The notes: a model not told the origin generated them from the sequence alone. DNA of 52,973 nucleotides from an uncultured Phascolarctobacterium sp. (GCF_900770955.1 NZ_CAAGLX010000018.1:1-52973), one strand, 5' to 3'; numbered from the stretch's first letter, positions 40,923-48,924 are shown. A program made the numbers and translations.

Positions 40923-40948
40923 GCTACGCTGAACCGTAGCTGTTTTTT
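40923..40948 (+). terminator. Promoter-proximal terminator in the nrdD leader
   Basis: GCTACG (40923-40928) pairs with CGTAGC (40935-40940), then TGTTTTTT. It ends only ~35 nt after the predicted start. A second AGCTAC at 40910-40915 can pair with GTAGCT (40936-40941) instead, so two structures compete. It may attenuate nrdD or release a very short RNA. Confidence 0.6.
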
Positions 40949-40958
40949 ATGATTAAGA

Positions 40959-40989
40959 CAAGGCTTTGACCGTTACGGTCAGAGCCTTG
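40959..40989 (+). repeat. Strong hairpin in the nrdD leader
   Basis: A 14-bp stem from CAAGGCTTTGACCG (40959-40972) and CGGTCAGAGCCTTG (40976-40989), one wobble, TTA loop. No T-run follows on either strand, so it is not a simple terminator; it could be an mRNA stabiliser or an antitermination partner. Confidence 0.6.
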
Positions 40990-41100
40990 AATAACGTATA
41001 GGTGTATTTTAAGAATAACTTATGGATTTTTGCTCTTAGTTATTATACGAAGATATTGATTTATAACTTTGATTTTTACAAGAAAGGATGCTGAAAGGTT

Positions 41101-43227
41101 ATGAAAGTAATTAAGCGCGATGGCACAACAGTAGATTTTGATGCCGCAAAGATTGTCGTTGCTATTCAAAAAGCCAATGCTGCCGTAGAACCGGAATTTC
41201 GTATTGAGGAGGATAAAATCCAGGAAATTGCGGATAGCGTACAATCTCGTAACCGTATGCGCCTGCTTGTAGAAGACATTCAGGATATGGTAGAGCATAG
41301 CCTGATGGATGCAGGTAAATTTGAGCTGGCAAAGCAGTATATTATTTACCGTTATAAACGTGCTCTGGTGCGTAAGGCCAACACTACCGACGATTCTATT
41401 CTGTCCTTAATCCGCAACAGCAATAAGGACGTTATGGAAGAAAACAGTAATAAAAATGCAACTATGGCTGCTACTCAGCGCGACCTGATTGCCGGTGAAG
41501 TTTCCAAGGATTTGACAAAGCGTATCATGCTGCCGGCAAAGATTTCCAAGGCGCATGAAGAAGGCGTGTTGCATTTTCATGATGCCGACTATTTTATTCA
41601 GCCTATTTTCAACTGCTGCCTGATTAATATCGGTGATATGCTGGACAACGGCACGGTTATGAACGGCAAAATGATTGAAAGCCCCAAGAGCTTTCAGGTT
41701 GCCTGCACCGTTATGACACAGATTATTGCATCTGTTGCTTCCAGCCAGTACGGCGGTCAGTCTGTTGATATCCGTCATCTGGGCAAATATCTGCGTAAGA
41801 GCTATGAAAAGTTTAAAAAGAGCATCAAGGAAACCTCCGGAGGCAACATTGATGACGAAACTCTGGAGCGTCTGACAAATGAGCGCCTGCGCTACGAGCT
41901 CAAGGGCGGCGTACAGACCATTCAGTATCAGATTAATACCTTAATGACCACCAATGGTCAATCTCCGTTTGTTACCCTGTTTTTGAACCTGCAGAAGGAT
42001 GATCCGTATCTGAAGGAAAATGCTATGATTGTGGAAGAGATTCTGCGTCAGCGTCTGCAGGGCATTAAAAATGACAAGGGTGTTTATGTAACCCCGGCCT
42101 TCCCGAAGCTGGTTTATGTTCTGGATGAGCATAACTGCCTGAAGGGCGGCAAGTACGATTACATTACACGTCTGGCAGTAAAATGCAGCGCTAAGCGTAT
42201 GTATCCCGATTACATCAGCGCCAAGAAGATGCGTGAAAACTACGAAGGCAATGTTTTCTCCCCGATGGGCTGCCGCAGCTTCCTGTCTCCTTGGAAGGAT
42301 GAAAACGGTAACTATAAATTTGAAGGTCGCTTCAATCAGGGCGTAGTTTCTCTGAACCTGCCGCAGATTGGCATTGTTGCCAAGGGCGATGAGCAGAAGT
42401 TCTGGAAGCTGCTGGATGAGCGTCTGGAGCTGTGCTTTGAAGCGCTAATGTGCCGTCACAATGCGCTGAAAGGCATTAAGAGCGATGTCAGCCCTGTACA
42501 TTGGCAGTACGGTGCTATTGCCCGTCTGGGTAAGGGCGAAACAATAGACAAGTATCTGGAAAACGGTTACTCTACTATCTCTCTCGGCTATATCGGCCTC
42601 TATGAGCTGACCAAGCTGATGAAGGGCGTAAGCCATACCGATCCTGCAGGCGAGGATTTTGCCCTGCGCGTTATGAACCGTCTGCGCGGTGCCTGCGATA
42701 AATGGAAGGCACAGACTGGCCTTGGCTTCGGTTTGTACGGTACACCGGCAGAAAGCCTTTGCTACCGCTTCGCACGTATCGACAAGGAACGTTTCGGCAC
42801 GATTGAGGATGTTACCGATAAGGGCTACTATACTAACTCCTATCATGTTGATGTACGCGAGAAGATTGATGCTTTCAGCAAATTTAAATTTGAAAGCCAG
42901 TTCCAGAATATTTCCTCCGGCGGTGCGATTTCTTATGTAGAAATTCCTAATATGCGTCACAACACCGAAGCATTGGAAGAGGTTGTCAAATTCATTTATG
43001 ATAACATCCAGTATGCGGAGTTTAATACCAAATCCGATTACTGCCATGTTTGCGGCTTTGACGGTGAAATTACCATTAATGATGACAATGAGTGGGAATG
43101 CCCCGCATGCCACAACAAGGATCACTCCAAGATGACGGTTATCCGCCGTACCTGCGGTTATCTGGGAGAGAACTTCTGGAATGTAGGCAAGACTAAGGAA
43201 ATCAAAGCCAGAGTAATGCATCTGTAA
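41101..43227 (+). CDS. nrdD: Anaerobic ribonucleoside-triphosphate reductase (class III)
   Basis: Glycyl-radical enzyme reducing NTPs to dNTPs without oxygen. The 708-residue product has an N-terminal ATP-cone (MKVIKRDGTTVDFDAAKI, residues 1-90) that senses ATP/dATP, a ten-stranded barrel core, a C-terminal four-cysteine zinc site (CHVCGF and CPAC), and the glycyl-radical loop RRTCGYLGENFWNVGK with Gly686. NrdG, its activase, follows after 18 nt. AAAGGATG serves as SD. Two NrdR-like boxes control the promoter. Oxygen sensitivity implies an anaerobic host. Confidence 0.97.
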   Translation: MKVIKRDGTTVDFDAAKIVVAIQKANAAVEPEFRIEEDKIQEIADSVQSRNRMRLLVEDIQDMVEHSLMDAGKFELAKQYIIYRYKRALVRKANTTDDSILSLIRNSNKDVMEENSNKNATMAATQRDLIAGEVSKDLTKRIMLPAKISKAHEEGVLHFHDADYFIQPIFNCCLINIGDMLDNGTVMNGKMIESPKSFQVACTVMTQIIASVASSQYGGQSVDIRHLGKYLRKSYEKFKKSIKETSGGNIDDETLERLTNERLRYELKGGVQTIQYQINTLMTTNGQSPFVTLFLNLQKDDPYLKENAMIVEEILRQRLQGIKNDKGVYVTPAFPKLVYVLDEHNCLKGGKYDYITRLAVKCSAKRMYPDYISAKKMRENYEGNVFSPMGCRSFLSPWKDENGNYKFEGRFNQGVVSLNLPQIGIVAKGDEQKFWKLLDERLELCFEALMCRHNALKGIKSDVSPVHWQYGAIARLGKGETIDKYLENGYSTISLGYIGLYELTKLMKGVSHTDPAGEDFALRVMNRLRGACDKWKAQTGLGFGLYGTPAESLCYRFARIDKERFGTIEDVTDKGYYTNSYHVDVREKIDAFSKFKFESQFQNISSGGAISYVEIPNMRHNTEALEEVVKFIYDNIQYAEFNTKSDYCHVCGFDGEITINDDNEWECPACHNKDHSKMTVIRRTCGYLGENFWNVGKTKEIKARVMHL

Positions 43228-43245
43228 TTTGCGAGGTGAGGGCGT

Positions 43246-43785
43246 ATGAATTACGCAGAAATAAAAAATCTGGATATTGCTAACGGACCGGGCTTGCGTG
43301 TATCGCTGTTTGTCAGCGGCTGTACGCATCATTGCAAGGGCTGCTTCAACCCGGAGTCCTGGAATTTTAATTACGGACAGCCATTTACGGAAGCAACGCA
43401 AGAGCATTTGCTGGAGCTGTTGGAGAACGAACATATCCGCGGCCTGTCTCTTTTGGGCGGTGAACCCTTCGAGCCTGCTAATCAGGCAGCGCTGTTGCCG
43501 TTCCTGCGCAAGGTAAGAGAGCGCTTTCCAAAGAAGGATATCTGGTGCTACAGCGGCTATGATTTCGAAAAGGATATGCTGACAGGTAACCTGGGACCTT
43601 GGGAAATTACCGAAGAAATGCTGTCCTATATTGACGTATTGGTGGACGGAGAATTTAAGCTTGAGCTGAAGAATCCTAATCTGCGCTTTCGCGGCAGCGA
43701 AAACCAACGCGTTATCCTGGTGCAGGAATCGCTGAAGGCAGACGGCATTGTACAATGGGATGACGGCGAAGGCTTGAGCATCTGA
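43246..43785 (+). CDS. nrdG: Anaerobic ribonucleotide reductase-activating protein
   Basis: Radical-SAM enzyme that generates the glycyl radical on NrdD. The [4Fe-4S] motif is CTHHCKGC (CxxxCxxC) in FVSGCTHHCKGCFNPESW, and the SAM-binding LSLLGGEPFEP follows near residue 64. The 179-residue length fits the family. GCGAGGTGAGG precedes the ATG, 18 nt after nrdD, so the two are one operon. Confidence 0.96.
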   Translation: MNYAEIKNLDIANGPGLRVSLFVSGCTHHCKGCFNPESWNFNYGQPFTEATQEHLLELLENEHIRGLSLLGGEPFEPANQAALLPFLRKVRERFPKKDIWCYSGYDFEKDMLTGNLGPWEITEEMLSYIDVLVDGEFKLELKNPNLRFRGSENQRVILVQESLKADGIVQWDDGEGLSI

Positions 43786-43809
43786 CAAGCAGTGCGTTTA
43801 CAAATTTAT

Positions 43810-43847
43810 AAAAAATAAAGCATCCCGGCTCGCAGGAGCAGGGATGC
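43810..43847 (-). terminator. Distal terminator for the HD-GYP gene
   Basis: GCATCCC (43820-43826) pairs with GGGATGC (43841-43847) around an inner GCTC/GAGC stem. On the minus strand TTTATTTTTTAT follows. Confidence 0.75.
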
Positions 43848-43860
43848 CCGGAAAAAGAAA

Positions 43861-43899
43861 TAGCATTGTCGGTCTTAGCAGGACTGACAATGCTATTTT
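43861..43899. terminator. Bidirectional terminator of nrdDG and the HD-GYP gene
   Basis: TAGCATTGTC (43861-43870) pairs with GACAATGCTA (43886-43895), with GGTC/GGACT inside. TTTT follows on the plus strand and ATTTCTTTTT on the minus strand. The HD-GYP stop codon at 43893 lies inside the stem. Confidence 0.85.
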
Positions 43900-44510
43900 A
43901 ATTGTGTGCGCAAGGCTTGCGGAATAACGGATTCGATAAAGGCTTTGACGATAGCCGGTTCAAAATCAAGGCCGGCCTTGTTCTGCAGCTCGATAATAGC
44001 GTCGGCGTGAGTTTTTTGCCAATGCTGGGTGCAGGGGTTCAGGTTACGGTCATAATAATTGGCTACGGCAACTATGCGTGCGCCGATAGGGATGTTCTGT
44101 CCCTTAAGGCGTTTGGGATAACCGGTGCCGTCCCATTTTTCATGGTGCGCGCGGATGATGTCACTGATGGTATCAAAGCCGGGAATATTCTCTAGCATGC
44201 TGGCGCCTGCGATGCAGTGACGTTTATAAATAGACTGCTCGCGCGTAGAAAGAAACGGCAGCTTAGCCAAAATAATATTGGGTACGGAAAGCTGACCGAT
44301 ATCATGCAGCAGCGCTGCTGTTTTTATCTGCGAAACCTCGCTGGCAGGCAGACCAAGCTTAGCGGCAGTGCTGGCAGAATAATTGGCAACCTGCTGACTG
44401 TGCAGATAAATTTCCCTATTTTTAATTTCCAGCATTCTTAAATAGAACTCGCAGATATCCTTCGTCAGGCGAGCATCCGCAAAGTCCAGACATTGTGGTA
44501 TAGCAATCAT
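43893..44510 (-). CDS. HD-GYP-like phosphohydrolase domain protein (divergent)
   Basis: A 205-residue single-domain protein. LLHDIGQLSVPNIIL carries the HD pair, and HHEKWDGTGYPKRLKGQNIP is the HHExxDGxGYP motif, so c-di-GMP phosphodiesterase activity is possible. After ARIVAVANYYD the usual AlTSxRPYR continuation is missing, and the C-terminal part (HADAIIELQNKAGLDFEPAI) is retained. No sensory domain is attached, and no diguanylate cyclase is nearby. It starts at ATG 44510 behind AAAGGAAA. Probably a stand-alone gene. Confidence 0.82.
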   Translation of the reverse strand: MIAIPQCLDFADARLTKDICEFYLRMLEIKNREIYLHSQQVANYSASTAAKLGLPASEVSQIKTAALLHDIGQLSVPNIILAKLPFLSTREQSIYKRHCIAGASMLENIPGFDTISDIIRAHHEKWDGTGYPKRLKGQNIPIGARIVAVANYYDRNLNPCTQHWQKTHADAIIELQNKAGLDFEPAIVKAFIESVIPQALRTQLK

Positions 44511-44599
44511 AAAGCGTATTTCCTTTTTTTCCGTTCAATATTGAGTACCAATAGTATAGCACTTTTTGACAAAAGATAAAAGTATGCAGAGCTATTGAC

Positions 44600-44628
44600 T
44601 TGCAAAAAAAATTTTTTCCCATTATAAT
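44600..44628 (+). promoter_or_regulatory. Promoter of the 220-nt structured RNA
   Basis: TTGCAA (44600-44605), 17-nt spacer, TATAAT (44623-44628). The start is predicted at 44634-44635, exactly where the closing stem begins. Confidence 0.78.
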
Positions 44629-44633
44629 AGATA

Positions 44634-44854
44634 GGACAACTCAGGTCTGTGGTTGCAAGTCGATGCCAGTTGCAGGCGAAACGATCCACGTAAGCAGCAA
44701 AATTTTGCTGTGAGCACGGTGCAGCTTAGAAGTAAGTCCTGCCGCAAAAAAATTATGGGCGAGAGAGGTAGTAGTGGGGAGCGGAATGCTTAGGAGCGAA
44801 CCTTCCAGCAGGCGAGTGTGGGGGCGAAAACCAGGTCAGCTGAGTTGTTTTTTG
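44634..44854 (+). ncRNA. Structured noncoding RNA of unknown class, about 220 nt
   Basis: The RNA starts at its promoter and its ends pair: ACAACTCAG (44636-44644) with CTGAGTTGT (44840-44848), which then runs into six T, so the closing stem doubles as terminator. Inside are the palindromic hairpin CAGCAA-AATT-TTGCTG (44695-44710), TGCAA/TTGCA within GTGG/CCAC near 44650-44690, and a long-range CCTGC/GCAGG pair (near 44738 and 44813). There is no open frame of note. The multi-branched shape argues against 6S RNA, and the motifs of RNase P, tmRNA, SRP and known riboswitches are absent. A raiA-like ncRNA of similar size is a possibility I cannot test. Confidence 0.72.
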
Positions 44855-44869
44855 TTACCTAAATTACAG

Positions 44870-44910
44870 TTTGCTGTATTTTGAAAAAAAATGCAGCAAA
44901 TTTTTATTTT
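44870..44910 (+). terminator. Second terminator behind the structured RNA
   Basis: TTTGCTGTAT (44870-44879) pairs with ATGCAGCAAA (44891-44900), one wobble, followed by TTTTTATTTT. It insulates the ABC operon, which has its own promoter. Confidence 0.8.
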
Positions 44911-44936
44911 TATACCGATTTTTTTCATAAAAATAC

Positions 44937-44965
44937 TTTACCTTGCGGGAATTTAGGTATATAAT
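44937..44965 (+). promoter_or_regulatory. Promoter of the amino-acid ABC operon
   Basis: TTTACC (44937-44942), 17-nt spacer, TATAAT (44960-44965); about 45 nt upstream of the first ATG. Confidence 0.65.
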
Positions 44966-45011
44966 GTACCTATCTCAAAATTGGCTTACAATATCGAAGG
45001 GGGAAATGATG

Positions 45012-45788
45012 ATGAAGAAGATTTTGTTTTTAGTTATGGCAATTCTGGCTGCTGCTTCTATGATGATTGCCGGCTGCGGCGGTGGCGATAAAAAAGCTGC
45101 TGAACCGGAAAAGGTACTGCGTGTAGGTACAGAACCGACCTTTGCACCTTTTGAATTCCAAAAAGAGGGCAGCAAAAGCTATGATGGCTTTGATATGGAT
45201 CTGGCACGTGCTATCGGCAAGCAAATGGGCTACAAGGTTGAAATTGTCAGCATGGGCTTTGATGCTTTGATTCCGGCACTGAACTCCGGTAACATTGATG
45301 TTGTTGCTGCAGGCATGAGCATTAATGAAGAACGTCAAAAGGCTGTTACTTTCTCTGAACCTTATTATACTTCCGGCCTGATCGTCATGGTAAATAAGGA
45401 CAACAACGAAGTTAAGAGCGTTAAAGATCTGGAAGGCAAACGTATTGCCTGCCAAATCGGTACTACCGGTGAAAAGAATGCCAGAAACGTTGCTAACGCT
45501 AAAGTAACTGCTTTCAACACTAATGATGAAGCTGTTATGGAACTGAAAAACAAGGGCGTTGATGCGATTATCAATGATAGTCCTGTAGTTGGTTATTACC
45601 TGGCACAGGGCGGTAACACCAGCATGAAGACTGTTGGCGATATCATGGAAGCAGAGCAATACGGTCTGGCTGTTAAAAAAGGTAATGATAAGCTTGCGGG
45701 CGAAATCAACAAGGCTTTGGCTGAGTTGAAGAAAAATGGTGAATATGACAAGATTTACAAAACCTGGTTTGGTGAAGTAAAGAAATAA
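45012..45788 (+). CDS. Amino-acid ABC transporter substrate-binding lipoprotein (first copy)
   Basis: A 258-residue family 3 solute-binding protein. The signal peptide ends in the lipobox MIAGC, so it should be a lipoprotein. VGTEPTFAPFEF, GFDMDLARAIGKQMGY and IPALNSGNIDVVAAGMSI are typical of polar amino-acid binders; QIGTTGEKNARN holds the ligand carboxylate-binding region. Start codon: ATG 45012 is 8 nt after AGGGGG, while ATGs at 45006 and 45009 are closer. It is followed by a close paralogue, a permease and an ATPase. Confidence 0.92.
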   Translation: MKKILFLVMAILAAASMMIAGCGGGDKKAAEPEKVLRVGTEPTFAPFEFQKEGSKSYDGFDMDLARAIGKQMGYKVEIVSMGFDALIPALNSGNIDVVAAGMSINEERQKAVTFSEPYYTSGLIVMVNKDNNEVKSVKDLEGKRIACQIGTTGEKNARNVANAKVTAFNTNDEAVMELKNKGVDAIINDSPVVGYYLAQGGNTSMKTVGDIMEAEQYGLAVKKGNDKLAGEINKALAELKKNGEYDKIYKTWFGEVKK

Positions 45789-45801
45789 TATTTTGTTCAC
45801 T

Positions 45802-45840
45802 ACGGAGCACGACAGGGTTTAATTGCCGGACGTGCTCCGT
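45802..45840 (+). promoter_or_regulatory. Intercistronic hairpin between the two binding-protein genes
   Basis: ACGGAGCACG (45802-45811) pairs perfectly with CGTGCTCCGT (45831-45840), followed by only TTTG. It is probably a partial terminator or 3'-end stabiliser that sets the ratio of the first binding protein to the rest of the operon. Confidence 0.6.
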
Positions 45841-45885
45841 TTGATATTAAAAAATTAGAAAAGAAAAAATGAGGGGGACCAACAA

Positions 45886-46653
45886 ATGAAAAAGGTATTA
45901 GTATTTTTAATGATGGCTATTATGGCTTGTAGCATGTTGCTGACCGGCTGCGGCGGTGAGGAGAAAAAGGCTGCTGACAGCGCAAAGGTTTTGCGTGTCG
46001 GCACTGAGCCTGTATTCGCACCGTTTGAATTTCCTAAGGAAGGCAGCAAGGATCTGACCGGCTTTGATATTGAGCTGATTGAAGCTCTTGGCAAGCAAAT
46101 GGGCTACAAGGTTGAAATGGTAAGCATGGGCTTTGATGCTCTGATTCCGGCGCTGAATTCCAACAATATTGATGTTGCTATTGCCGGTATGACAATTACC
46201 GACGAGCGTAAAAAGGTTGTTGATTTTACCGAATCCTATTATACCTCCGGCCTGATGATTATGGTACGTAAAGACAGCAATGTAAAATCCATCGATGATT
46301 TGAAGGGCAAAACTATTGCCTGCCAAATCGGTACTACCGGTGAAAATAAATCCAGAACTGTTGAAGGCGCTAAAGTAAAGGCATTCAATACTCAGGATGA
46401 GGCTTCTCTGGAGCTGAAAAACGGCGGTGCCGATGCTGTAATCGGTGATGCACCGGTTGTTGAATACTATATGACCAAAGCAGGCAAGGACTTTGCTAAA
46501 ACTGTTGGTGAAAGAATGGAAGCTGAGCCTTACGGTATTGCTGTTAAAAAAGGCAGCAAACTGGCCGGCGATTTAAATAAAGCTTTAGCTGAATTGAAAA
46601 AGAGCGGCGAATATGATAAGCTTTATACTAAATGGTTTGGAGAGAAAAAATAA
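45886..46653 (+). CDS. Amino-acid ABC transporter substrate-binding lipoprotein (second copy)
   Basis: A 255-residue paralogue of the preceding gene, with the lipobox LLTGC and the same landmarks (VGTEPVFAPFEF, IPALNSNNIDVAIAGMTI, CQIGTTGENKSR). The two are alike along their whole length, which points to tandem duplication, yet they differ in binding-cleft neighbours (SEPYYTSGLIVMVN against TESYYTSGLMIMVR). It has its own AGGGGG SD. Polar amino acids are the likely ligands; the exact one is unknown. Confidence 0.92.
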   Translation: MKKVLVFLMMAIMACSMLLTGCGGEEKKAADSAKVLRVGTEPVFAPFEFPKEGSKDLTGFDIELIEALGKQMGYKVEMVSMGFDALIPALNSNNIDVAIAGMTITDERKKVVDFTESYYTSGLMIMVRKDSNVKSIDDLKGKTIACQIGTTGENKSRTVEGAKVKAFNTQDEASLELKNGGADAVIGDAPVVEYYMTKAGKDFAKTVGERMEAEPYGIAVKKGSKLAGDLNKALAELKKSGEYDKLYTKWFGEKK

Positions 46654-46705
46654 GCAGTAGTTCTCTCCAGCCTGAAACTAAGAATTCAGAAGGGATTGGG
46701 AGAAT

Positions 46706-47356
46706 ATGAATTTTGAGCTGATGGCAAATTCGTTTCCGCTTTTGCTGGCCGGCGCCGCTATTACCGTAGAAATTACAGCGATGAGCGTTACCTTCGGCCT
46801 GCTGATTGGCTGCATGATTGGTATTGCACGTTTGTGCAGCATTAAGCCGTTACGTTATTTCGCTAATGTTTATGTTGATTTTATCCGTGGCACCCCGCTG
46901 CTGGTACAAATCTTCCTTGTGTATTTTGCATTGCCGAATATTATCGGCAGCCGTGTTGATCCGTTTGTAGCAGCAATTTCTGCCTGCTCTATCAACAGTG
47001 GTGCGTATGTTGCCGAAATCTTCCGTGCCGGTATCCAGTCTATCGACAAGGGCCAGATGGAAGCAGGCCGCAGCCTTGGTATGACCTGGGCGCAGACTAT
47101 GCGCTATATCATCATGCCGCAGGCTTTCAAACGCATCATTCCGCCTCTGGGCAATGAGTTTATTGCTATGCTGAAGGATTCCTCTCTGGTTTCCGTTATC
47201 GGCTTCGAAGAGCTGACACGTCGCGGTCAGCTGATTATTGCCCGCACCTACGCTTCCTTTGAAATCTGGATGGCTGTAGCTATTATCTATCTGATTATGA
47301 CCTTTGCTGTTGCAAGGTTTACCGGTTATCTGGAGCGGAGGTTTGACACGAAATGA
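46706..47356 (+). CDS. Amino-acid ABC transporter permease (HisMQ family)
   Basis: A 216-residue inner-membrane permease with about five helices. Signatures are VDFIRGTPLLVQIFLVYFAL (near 55-74) and the EAA loop EAGRSLGMTWAQTMRYIIMP contacting the ATPase. A single permease suggests a homodimeric channel. Its stop overlaps the ATPase start by four bases (ATGA), so the two are translationally coupled. Confidence 0.94.
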   Translation: MNFELMANSFPLLLAGAAITVEITAMSVTFGLLIGCMIGIARLCSIKPLRYFANVYVDFIRGTPLLVQIFLVYFALPNIIGSRVDPFVAAISACSINSGAYVAEIFRAGIQSIDKGQMEAGRSLGMTWAQTMRYIIMPQAFKRIIPPLGNEFIAMLKDSSLVSVIGFEELTRRGQLIIARTYASFEIWMAVAIIYLIMTFAVARFTGYLERRFDTK

Positions 47357-48084
47357 GCAAGGAAATGATTATAATCAAAGATCTTAAAAAAAGCTTTGGT
47401 GATCTGCATGTACTCAAGGGCGTAAACCTGACCATTGCAGAAAAAGAGGTTGTTGTTATCATCGGCCCCAGCGGTAGTGGCAAAAGTACTTTACTGCGCT
47501 GCATCAACTTTCTGGAGGAGCCTACCGGCGGCAGCATTGTTATCGACGGTATTCCTCTGAATGGCGAGGCTAATATCAACGAAATCCGCAAGGAAGTTGG
47601 CATGGTATTCCAACGCTTTAACCTGTTCCCGCATATGACTGTTCTGCAGAACCTGATGCTGGCACCGATGAAGGTGCGCGGTGTTTCCAAGGAAGAAGCA
47701 GAAAAGACTGCGCATATGTACCTGAAAAAGGTTGGTATGGAAGAAAAAGCCAACAACTATCCCGATCAGCTCAGTGGCGGTCAGCAGCAGCGTGTTGCTA
47801 TTGCGCGTGCACTGTGCATGAAGCCTAAGGCTCTGCTGTTTGACGAGCCGACAAGTGCTCTTGACCCGGAAATGGTTAATGAGGTTCTGGATGTTATGAA
47901 GCAACTGGCTAACGAAGGCATGACGATGGCTGTTGTTACTCACGAAATGGGCTTTGCCCGTGAGGTTGGCGACCGTGTATGCTTCGTAGACGGCGGCAAG
48001 ATTCTGGAAGAGGGTACTCCGGAAGAAATTTTTGGCAATCCGAAAGAGGAGCGTACCAAAAACTTCTTGTCCAAGATTTTATAA
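47353..48084 (+). CDS. Amino-acid ABC transporter ATP-binding protein (GlnQ-type)
   Basis: A 243-residue ABC ATPase. Walker A is GPSGSGKST (residues 38-46), the Q-loop follows in VFQRFNLFPHMTVLQN, the signature LSGGQQQR is near 137, Walker B is ALLFDEPTSALDPE, and the H-loop is VVTHEMGFARE. It energises the transporter whose permease overlaps its start. Length and motifs match GlnQ/HisP. A terminator lies about 130 nt downstream. Confidence 0.95.
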   Translation: MSKEMIIIKDLKKSFGDLHVLKGVNLTIAEKEVVVIIGPSGSGKSTLLRCINFLEEPTGGSIVIDGIPLNGEANINEIRKEVGMVFQRFNLFPHMTVLQNLMLAPMKVRGVSKEEAEKTAHMYLKKVGMEEKANNYPDQLSGGQQQRVAIARALCMKPKALLFDEPTSALDPEMVNEVLDVMKQLANEGMTMAVVTHEMGFAREVGDRVCFVDGGKILEEGTPEEIFGNPKEERTKNFLSKIL

Positions 48085-48212
48085 GAGAATTAAATATTGG
48101 CAATATGTTTCATGATGATTATGATTAAGCGTTACAGTTGATTAGCTTTGTGCTACGGTTGATAAGGTAATTATTTTCGCTAAAAAGAAATATTTCATGT
48201 TGCAAAAAACAT

Positions 48213-48286
48213 AACTTCGCTCTAAGAATGTTAACAGATATCTGAAAGATATTACTTTCATAGGTAATCTTAGAGCGGAGTTTTTC
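48213..48286 (+). terminator. Terminator after the amino-acid ABC operon
   Basis: ACTTCGCTCTAAGA (48214-48227) pairs with TCTTAGAGCGGAGT (48268-48281), one G-T wobble, then TTTTT. The 40-nt loop is long and could hold further structure. Confidence 0.75.
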
Positions 48287-48575
48287 TATTCATATTCAAA
48301 TTTGCTAAAATATCTTGATATCAAAAATTTCCTTAATTTTTTCAACTTGACTGAATATGCGATTTGGTGCTATAATGCATCTATCAATCATTATGTAATT
48401 GATGCGATTATCAACTAAGTGATATTTTAATTGCATATAAATCTCAATCAATAACGCTTTCTGGCCAAATCATTATTGACTATGAGGTTAGCCGATAATA
48501 ATAGTTTTTGATTGATTGAAGTTCATAATTGTTAAAAATAGTAGAAATTGTTTTATGATAATTGAATAAAAGCGT
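48287..48575. other. AT-rich region upstream of the cobalamin riboswitch
   Basis: No gene is seen. It has a promoter (48347-48376) and several inverted or imperfect repeats, including ATCAAT/ATTGAT near 48385-48405. GATAATAATAG (48494) and ATGATAATTGAAT (48556) are loosely Fur-box-like. These could be operators for iron or corrinoid control but are too short to assign. Confidence 0.35.
48347..48376 (+). promoter_or_regulatory. Candidate promoter of the riboswitch/receptor transcript
   Basis: TTGACT (48347-48352), 18-nt spacer, TATAAT (48371-48376). It would give ~190 nt of leader ahead of the riboswitch; a nearer promoter (weak TTGTTA at 48529 with TATGAT at 48554) cannot be excluded. Confidence 0.5.
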
Positions 48576-48720
48576 GTCAGGTGTATTTATACTTAATAGG
48601 TAAACAGGTGCAAAGCCTGTGCTGTCCCGCAGCTGTAATGTGGAGCTGACCTTATAATGTCACTGGGAAACCGGGAAGACAAGGCCGGCATCGAAGCAGA
48701 GCCAGAAGAACTGCCTGATA
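48576..48720 (+). promoter_or_regulatory. Cobalamin riboswitch
   Basis: Conserved blocks occur in order: GGTGCAAAGCCTGTGCTGTC, CCGCAGCTGTAATG, GTCACTGGGAAACCGGGAAG and AGCCAGAAGAACTGCC, the last being the conserved 3' end. CAGG near 48580 and CCTG near 48715 form the closing stem. Binding of a cobalamin (form not determined) is expected to switch off the downstream receptor. Confidence 0.9.
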
Positions 48721-48775
48721 TAGGGCCTTTAAAACAACCTGCGATGGACAGGATTGTGCTTTCCCGGGGATAAGT

Positions 48776-48811
48776 GCGTCTTGCTGTCATTAGCCAGAAG
48801 GGCGTTTTTTT
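48776..48811 (+). terminator. Expression-platform terminator of the cobalamin riboswitch
   Basis: GCGTCTT (48776-48782) and AAGGGCG (48798-48804) form a stem with wobbles, enclosing CTG/CAG, followed by seven T (48805-48811). It lies ~100 nt before the receptor ATG, so control is probably by termination. Confidence 0.7.
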
Positions 48812-48924
48812 CTTGCCGGAATATAGAGCGTCCGTATAATTACGATTTTAGCTGGAGTCGCACGCGAAACTTGGACAGCTCGGCGGTAAAAGTTAAAAAA
48901 TAAATTTATATGAGGTGTATGAGT

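Noticed and set aside
42445..43788. Antisense frame across nrdD-nrdG (447 codons)
   Set aside because: It spans two real genes and their gap, has no promoter or SD and no domain.
44634..44854. RNase P RNA, tmRNA or 6S RNA
   Set aside because: The conserved RNase P and tmRNA motifs are missing and the length is too short; the fold is multi-branched, not the rod with central bubble of 6S. A search could still overturn this.
44943..45011. Upstream start for the first amino-acid-binding protein
   Set aside because: The extension lies before the SD, starts inside the -10 region's vicinity and would bury the signal peptide.
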